A DNA stretch of 6,653 nucleotides from JAEZDP01 sp964430855 (GTDB lineage Bacteria > Acidobacteriota > Vicinamibacteria > Vicinamibacterales > Vicinamibacteraceae). Positions 5,501-6,653 of this stretch are shown here, piece by piece (the stretch's first letter is position 1; each line of letters begins with the position of its first letter). The stretch is from the NCBI GenBank assembly GCA_964430855.1, contig CAYSHC010000151.1:1-6653 (forward strand), given 5' to 3'. The notes under the pieces were generated by a model. It made no database searches. It saw nothing but the letters and a program-made list of their open reading frames with translations, and was not told the DNA's origin. The position numbers and the translations under genes are program-made.

Positions 5501-6653
5501 GGCGGCCTTCCGCACTCGGTCGACGCGATCAACGGCCTGGCGCGGTTCGACACGACGGGCGTGTCCATCGACGGCGTCACGGCACGCGTCGGCGGCGGCC
5601 CCGTCACCTTCGGCGGCCGGGTCGACTTCGAGGGCCTCACGCCGACGACGTTCAACGTGACGGCGGAAGGGTTCGAGATGCGCCTGCGCTATCCGGAAGG
5701 CTTCCGCTCGATCGTGGACGCCGACCTCGCGCTGCGCGGCCCGGCCACGCAGCCGACGCTCAGCGGCACGGTCGAGGTGCGCGACGCGGTCCTCAGCCGG
5801 CCGATTGACACGACGGGCGCAAGCATGTTCGGCGGGACCGCCGAGCCGGTGAGCCTGCCGGCGCAGGCCACCCAGAGCGGGCTGCCGATGCGCTTCGACA
5901 TCCGTATCACGGCGCCGTCCACTTTCAGGATCGAGAACAACGCCACCCGTCTCGTGTCGCGGGCCGACTTCACCCTCCGCGGCACGTACGACAGGCCGCA
6001 GCTGTTCGGCCGCGCGGAGATCGAGCGCGGCGAGGTGTTCTTCGAGGGCAAGCGCTACACCGTCACGCGCGGCGCGATCGACTTCTCGAACCCGACGCGC
6101 ATCGAGCCGTTCTTCGACGTGGAGGCCGAGACGCGCGCGCAGGTGCCGGGGCAGATCTACAGGGTGGTCTTCCGCGTTTCGGGGACGCCCGACCGGTTCG
6201 TCTTCGATCTCAACTCGGACCCGCCGCTGAGCCCGGTCGACATCCTCGCGCTGCTCTTCGGCGACGTGCGCGACCCGCAGAACGCCGAGCTGCGCGCGCT
6301 GCGCTCGCCGAACCAGACCGAGCAGGACCTGATTGCCGCACGTGCGGCCCGGCTCCTGGCAAGCCCGATCTCGGCCAACGTCGGGCGCGTCGCGGAGCAG
6401 ACCCTCGGCGTCGACTCGGTGCAGATCACGCCGTCGCTCGGCGACTTCTCGAGCCAGCAGTCGTCCCGCCTCAACCCGGGCGCGCGCCTGACCATCGGCA
6501 AGCGCATCAGCGAGCGGCTCTTTCTGTCGTACACGCAGCTGCTGACGTCGAGCCAGCGCGATCAGCTCATCCTCGTCGAGTTCACCCAGAGCGATCGCCT
6601 GTCGTGGATCGTGTCGCAGAACGAGGACGACACGTACGCCATCGACCTGCGCG
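2537..6653 (+). CDS. tamB: AsmA/TamB-like inner-membrane-anchored translocation and assembly protein, 3' end cut by window
   Basis: One frame stays open for 1372 codons to the window edge. TamB and AsmA-like proteins span the periplasm as a long beta-groove, anchored in the inner membrane, and are implicated in phospholipid transfer and outer-membrane protein assembly, TamB with the Omp85 protein TamA. Order seen: a proline-rich, presumably cytoplasmic tail (1-30), a basic stretch, one membrane segment (about 45-64), then an AsmA-like start, IGRLSVRLLSGTFVVEDLVIEG (88-109), and ETFPDGRHNFP (152-162). A long beta-rich body of repeated Gly/Asp-rich strands follows. The C-terminal TamB (DUF490) domain, about 1030 onward, has DADLALRG (1061-1068), GEVFFEGKRY, GAIDFSNPTRIEPFFDVEAET (from 1179), SDPPLSPVDILALLFG (from 1227) and a closing IGKRISERLFLSY segment (from 1320). 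The final YAIDLR matches the usual TamB end, so only a few residues should be missing. E. coli TamB has 1259 residues. GTG 2537 is the first possible start after the in-frame TGA at 2522. The stop of the carrier gene is one base upstream. Confidence 0.9.
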   Translation, partial: MTEQPTPAPTSSPPGGQPSPPAAPSGPHRPLWRRFGRAAWTTGRVTVAVVVALVAAAFVSVFAIDLGPSLRARAEHEGSRLLRRPLHIGRLSVRLLSGTFVVEDLVIEGLTPEATPFLRARSIELDMPWWSIVTGELVIEEVHMVDWDMVIETFPDGRHNFPHIPRPAPSSGPRRFVTTMRQFTGTGGHVRYFDHGLPWSIETGALDLTIARADTYRGHVAFRDGEVRIQAFEPMWTHFQASFTIDGGLLTLDPLTIETDGATTTGTGEVNMGRWPQQHYDLVSDVHFPRMREIFFAGRDFTLSGDGTFRGRFSLDREFRELRGTFTSTEAGLNRFRFGRLRGSLLWDRDELDITDTHADFYGGTLDIAYRMAPLGGGQSEQRLETTYRDVDLRQLTDTLELDGMRLRGRASGTNLLEFPTGRFAERTGGGEIVVDAPEGLAMQGRDLTGLPAAVRREGSLDREAPLGEVPIAGEVVYTYDGTWLRIARGYAATPETYVEFSGETAYGDRSSLPFHVTSRDWQESDRLLAGIMTAVGSPTRPIEVGGTGTFDGTMTGAFRAPRIDGTFRGDDLRAWGVRWGSAAGTLAIENAYVDISDAEVEQDDARMVVNGRFALGFPRRDGGEEIDARIQALGWPVVDLRHAFGIDDYRVDGALSGDFHVYGKYQELYGFGRMTIADGTAYGEPFDTATASLRFEGDGVRLDAIEIRKDVGRVTGAAHVAWAGTYSFAVDGSGIPVETVRALTFEGVPLTGTLRFSAGGSGQFSAPRYDVRINVDDLYLADEGIGQVTGRLSIRDQQMFIEQFETASSRLAVSGAGRMRLDESYDADLTFSFANTSLDPYVRVYAPGISPFATMVGSGALHFVGPLADYTALRGDVRFDTLEVRLFDYPIANDGPLRFTMADDQVAIDRLRLVGEGTSIEMAGGATLSSGAISLRLLGDANLGLLQGFLRDVRAGGVAEVQAELQGTMDAPVLSGTALIQDGRLRYGGLPHSVDAINGLARFDTTGVSIDGVTARVGGGPVTFGGRVDFEGLTPTTFNVTAEGFEMRLRYPEGFRSIVDADLALRGPATQPTLSGTVEVRDAVLSRPIDTTGASMFGGTAEPVSLPAQATQSGLPMRFDIRITAPSTFRIENNATRLVSRADFTLRGTYDRPQLFGRAEIERGEVFFEGKRYTVTRGAIDFSNPTRIEPFFDVEAETRAQVPGQIYRVVFRVSGTPDRFVFDLNSDPPLSPVDILALLFGDVRDPQNAELRALRSPNQTEQDLIAARAARLLASPISANVGRVAEQTLGVDSVQITPSLGDFSSQQSSRLNPGARLTIGKRISERLFLSYTQLLTSSQRDQLILVEFTQSDRLSWIVSQNEDDTYAIDLR

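Noticed and set aside
3566..5515. Minus-strand frames of 376 and 242 codons (3566-4696, 4787-5515)
   Set aside because: Same reasoning: composition mirrors the + strand codons, with no recognisable domain and no independent ribosome site noticed.
1..6653. A new defence, mobile or RNA-based system
   Set aside because: No repeats with spacers, transposase or recombinase genes, tRNA-like folds, toxin-like small genes, or shifts in base composition are visible. All major frames belong to known housekeeping families.

Overview
The window is a high-GC stretch whose third codon positions are almost all G or C, and every credible gene lies on the + strand. It reads as chromosomal housekeeping DNA of a Gram-negative (two-membrane) bacterium. 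The very large AsmA/TamB-type envelope protein implies an outer membrane. The gene set and protein style resemble Acidobacteriota (Vicinamibacteria-like) genomes, but that placement is inference from family resemblance, not a search result.

Layout: (1) bases 2-349 are the 3' end of a carboxyltransferase (beta) subunit of a propionyl/acyl-CoA carboxylase. (2) Bases 350-430 are a spacer dominated by a T-free purine tract. It carries a strong Shine-Dalgarno that is placed for an 8-codon reading frame (412-438) rather than for the next gene. (3) Bases 431-1954 encode a complete biotin carboxylase subunit. (4) Bases 1955-2034 are a pyrimidine-rich spacer with a possible -10 element and no ribosome binding site. 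(5) Bases 2035-2535 encode a separate small biotin carboxyl carrier protein with an intact biotinylation motif. (6) From 2537 to the right edge runs one uninterrupted reading frame of at least 1372 codons: an inner-membrane-anchored AsmA/TamB-like protein, cut by the window only a few residues before its expected C-terminus.

How they work together: the first three genes would form one biotin-dependent acyl-CoA carboxylase. The biotin carboxylase charges biotin on the carrier with CO2 using ATP and bicarbonate, and the carboxyltransferase moves it to an acyl-CoA, making methylmalonyl-CoA or malonyl-CoA. The alpha function, often one fused polypeptide, is split here into two genes. The TamB-like gene begins one base after the carrier stop codon, so it is probably co-transcribed and translationally coupled. 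Its family works in lipid transfer and outer-membrane biogenesis, a separate job from the carboxylase, though both touch lipid supply.

I found no RNA gene, CRISPR array, insertion sequence or clear terminator. Nothing here amounts to a new biological system. The points worth a second look are the leader frame before the biotin carboxylase, the opposed purine and pyrimidine spacers around that gene, the split alpha subunit, and the tight carrier/TamB junction.
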